From contig JAIFMR010000179.1 of the NCBI GenBank assembly GCA_020048255.1, forward strand, positions 1 to 7,725: DNA of 7,725 bases. The letters run 5' to 3'. This DNA is from Rhodoferax sp. (GTDB lineage Bacteria > Pseudomonadota > Gammaproteobacteria > Burkholderiales > Burkholderiaceae_C). The notes beneath the pieces are model-generated. The model searched no databases and was not told where the DNA came from. It was given only the letters and a program-made list of their open reading frames with translations. Positions 6,607-7,725 of the stretch are shown here, one piece after another (the first letter of the stretch is position 1; every line of letters starts with the position of its first letter). A program made the position numbers and the translations under genes.

Positions 6607-7101
6607 GTGACCCTGCCTGTGCTGGACTGGATTTTTGCAGCCGTGTTGCTGCTGTCGGTGGCTTTGGGTGCATGGCGTGGCCTGGTGTACGAGGTGCTGT
6701 CGCTGATCAATTGGGTGGTGGCTTTTGTGTTGGCACAGTGGTTGGCGCATGACGTGTCGGGCTACCTGCCGATCAGTGGCACCAGCGAGTCGGTGCGTTA
6801 TGCAGCGGGTTTTGTGCTGGTCTTTGTGGTGGCGATGATGGTGGGCGGGCTGATTGCGGTGTTGATCAAGAAGCTGACCACCGCGGTCGGCTTGCGGCCA
6901 GTGGACCGGGTGTTGGGTGCGGTGTTTGGCCTGACTCGCGGTGTGCTGTTGCTGCTGGTCGCCACGGCCATGGTGTCGATGACGCCCATGAAGAACACAG
7001 TCATGTGGCAAGAATCGATGGGTGTGCAGGTGGCTTTGGCGGTGCTCAAAGGTCTGAAGCCAGTGCTGCCGCGTGATGTGGATCGGTATTTACCCGTCTG
7101 A
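6607..7101 (+). CDS. cvpA: CvpA family inner-membrane protein
   Basis: Polytopic membrane protein of 164 aa, the usual size for the family. Hydrophobic segments lie at about 5-23, 30-47, 64-87 and 103-122. Family features include D7 before the first helix, GAWRGLVYE (21-29) between the first two helices, and DRVLGAVFGLTRG (100-112) entering the fourth. In E. coli CvpA is needed for colicin V production and is co-transcribed with purF; its biochemical role is not settled, and colicin is not implied here. The gene starts with GTG at 6607, supported by AAGG at 6596-6599. It begins 9 nt after the SPOR gene stop and ends 26 nt before purF, so co-expression with both is likely. No PurR-type operator is visible in front of it. 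Confidence 0.92.
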   Translation: MTLPVLDWIFAAVLLLSVALGAWRGLVYEVLSLINWVVAFVLAQWLAHDVSGYLPISGTSESVRYAAGFVLVFVVAMMVGGLIAVLIKKLTTAVGLRPVDRVLGAVFGLTRGVLLLLVATAMVSMTPMKNTVMWQESMGVQVALAVLKGLKPVLPRDVDRYLPV

Positions 7102-7127
7102 AACGTCGTTGAAAACTTAGGAAAATT

Positions 7128-7725
7128 ATGTGTGGAATTGTCGGGGTAGTGAGCCAGGCGCCGGTGAACCAGCTGATTTATGACGCGTTGTTGCTGTTGC
7201 AGCATCGCGGCCAGGACGCAGCCGGTATCGTCACGCAGCAGGAGCGCAAGTTTTTCATGCACAAGGCCAAGGGCATGGTGCGCGACGTGTTTCGCACCCG
7301 CAACATGCGTTCGCTGCCTGGCAATTGCGGCTTGGGTCAGGTGCGGTACCCGACAGCGGGCAATGCGTTCAGCGAAGAAGAGGCGCAGCCTTTTTATGTG
7401 AACGCGCCCTTTGGCATTGTGCTGGTGCACAACGGCAATCTGACCAACGCCCACGCGCTCAAGGCCGAGTTGTTCAATGCCGACCACCGGCACATCAACA
7501 CCGACAGCGACTCTGAGGTGCTACTCAATGTGTTGGCGCACGAGATCGAAGCCACCACACGGGGCATGCCGCTGACACCGGGCGATGTTTTTGAGGCCGT
7601 GCGCAAGGTGCATCGCCGTATTCGGGGCTCATATGCGGTGATTGCCCTGATTGCCGGCCATGGTGTGCTGGCATTTCGTGACCCGCATGGCATTCGGCCC
7701 CTGTGCCTGGGGCGCACCGATGACA
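7128..7725 (+). CDS. purF: Amidophosphoribosyltransferase PurF, N-terminal part (cut by window edge)
   Basis: First committed enzyme of de novo purine synthesis: it converts PRPP and glutamine to 5-phosphoribosylamine, glutamate and pyrophosphate in the cytosol. The 199 complete codons here cover most of the N-terminal glutaminase domain (class II, Ntn hydrolase) of a protein usually near 500 aa. The catalytic Cys is residue 2 (MCGIVG), exposed once Met is removed. Other motifs are QHRGQDAAGI (25-34), RYPTAG (73-78), HNGNLTN (101-107), DSDSE (126-130) and the FRDPHGIRPL segment near the edge. Residue 71 is Gln where E. coli has His (GHVRYPTAG). The ATG has a clear Shine-Dalgarno, AGGA at 7119-7122, 5 nt upstream. 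The PRPP-binding phosphoribosyltransferase domain lies beyond the window. Confidence 0.97.
   Translation, partial: MCGIVGVVSQAPVNQLIYDALLLLQHRGQDAAGIVTQQERKFFMHKAKGMVRDVFRTRNMRSLPGNCGLGQVRYPTAGNAFSEEEAQPFYVNAPFGIVLVHNGNLTNAHALKAELFNADHRHINTDSDSEVLLNVLAHEIEATTRGMPLTPGDVFEAVRKVHRRIRGSYAVIALIAGHGVLAFRDPHGIRPLCLGRTDD

Noticed and set aside
6313..7011. Minus-strand open frame of 232 codons opposite cvpA and the SPOR domain
   Set aside because: His/Gln-rich antisense composition, no motif, and it overlaps two well-supported plus-strand genes.
7102..7110. Small palindrome AACG-T-CGTT between cvpA and purF as a purine operator
   Set aside because: It is only 4 bp per arm and does not match the E. 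coli PurR box; such short palindromes are expected by chance.

Overview
The window is GC-rich chromosomal DNA from a betaproteobacterium, most likely order Burkholderiales and perhaps Comamonadaceae. I infer this from codon use, from gene order and from protein similarities I know from memory. No search was run. The layout is compact: six protein-coding genes fill almost everything from base 108 to the right edge. I see no tRNA, rRNA, CRISPR array, insertion sequence or phage gene.

Left third (1-3857). The first 76 bases form an imperfect palindrome with 23-nt arms. A large gene (108-3857, +) follows. It encodes a full-length ABC transporter in one chain (TMD-NBD-TMD-NBD) with the asymmetric ATP sites of the ABCC/MRP type. 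Its substrate cannot be read from the sequence. Its 3' end overlaps, tail to tail, the 3' end of a small minus-strand gene for an ArsC/Spx-fold protein of the YffB type (3835-4236).

Right half (4330-7725, +). From the divergent gap 4237-4329 onward, four genes run rightward in the order folC, dedD-like SPOR gene, cvpA, purF. This is the same order as in the Escherichia coli accD-folC-dedD-cvpA-purF cluster. FolC makes and polyglutamylates tetrahydrofolate. PurF, cut off by the right edge, catalyses the first committed step of purine synthesis, a pathway that uses formyl-folate. CvpA is a membrane protein that travels with purF. The DedD-like protein is an inner-membrane SPOR protein expected to bind septal peptidoglycan. 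Gaps between these genes are 30, 9 and 26 nt, which fits an operon. A promoter-like extended -10 lies inside the end of folC and could drive the last three genes separately.

No novel multi-gene system is visible. The points most worth checking are the palindrome at the left edge; two short, A/T-rich, oppositely oriented patches in folC and dedD that share spaced sequence blocks and may be remnants of one dispersed repeat; the possible internal promoter; and the 23-bp convergent overlap with no room for a terminator.
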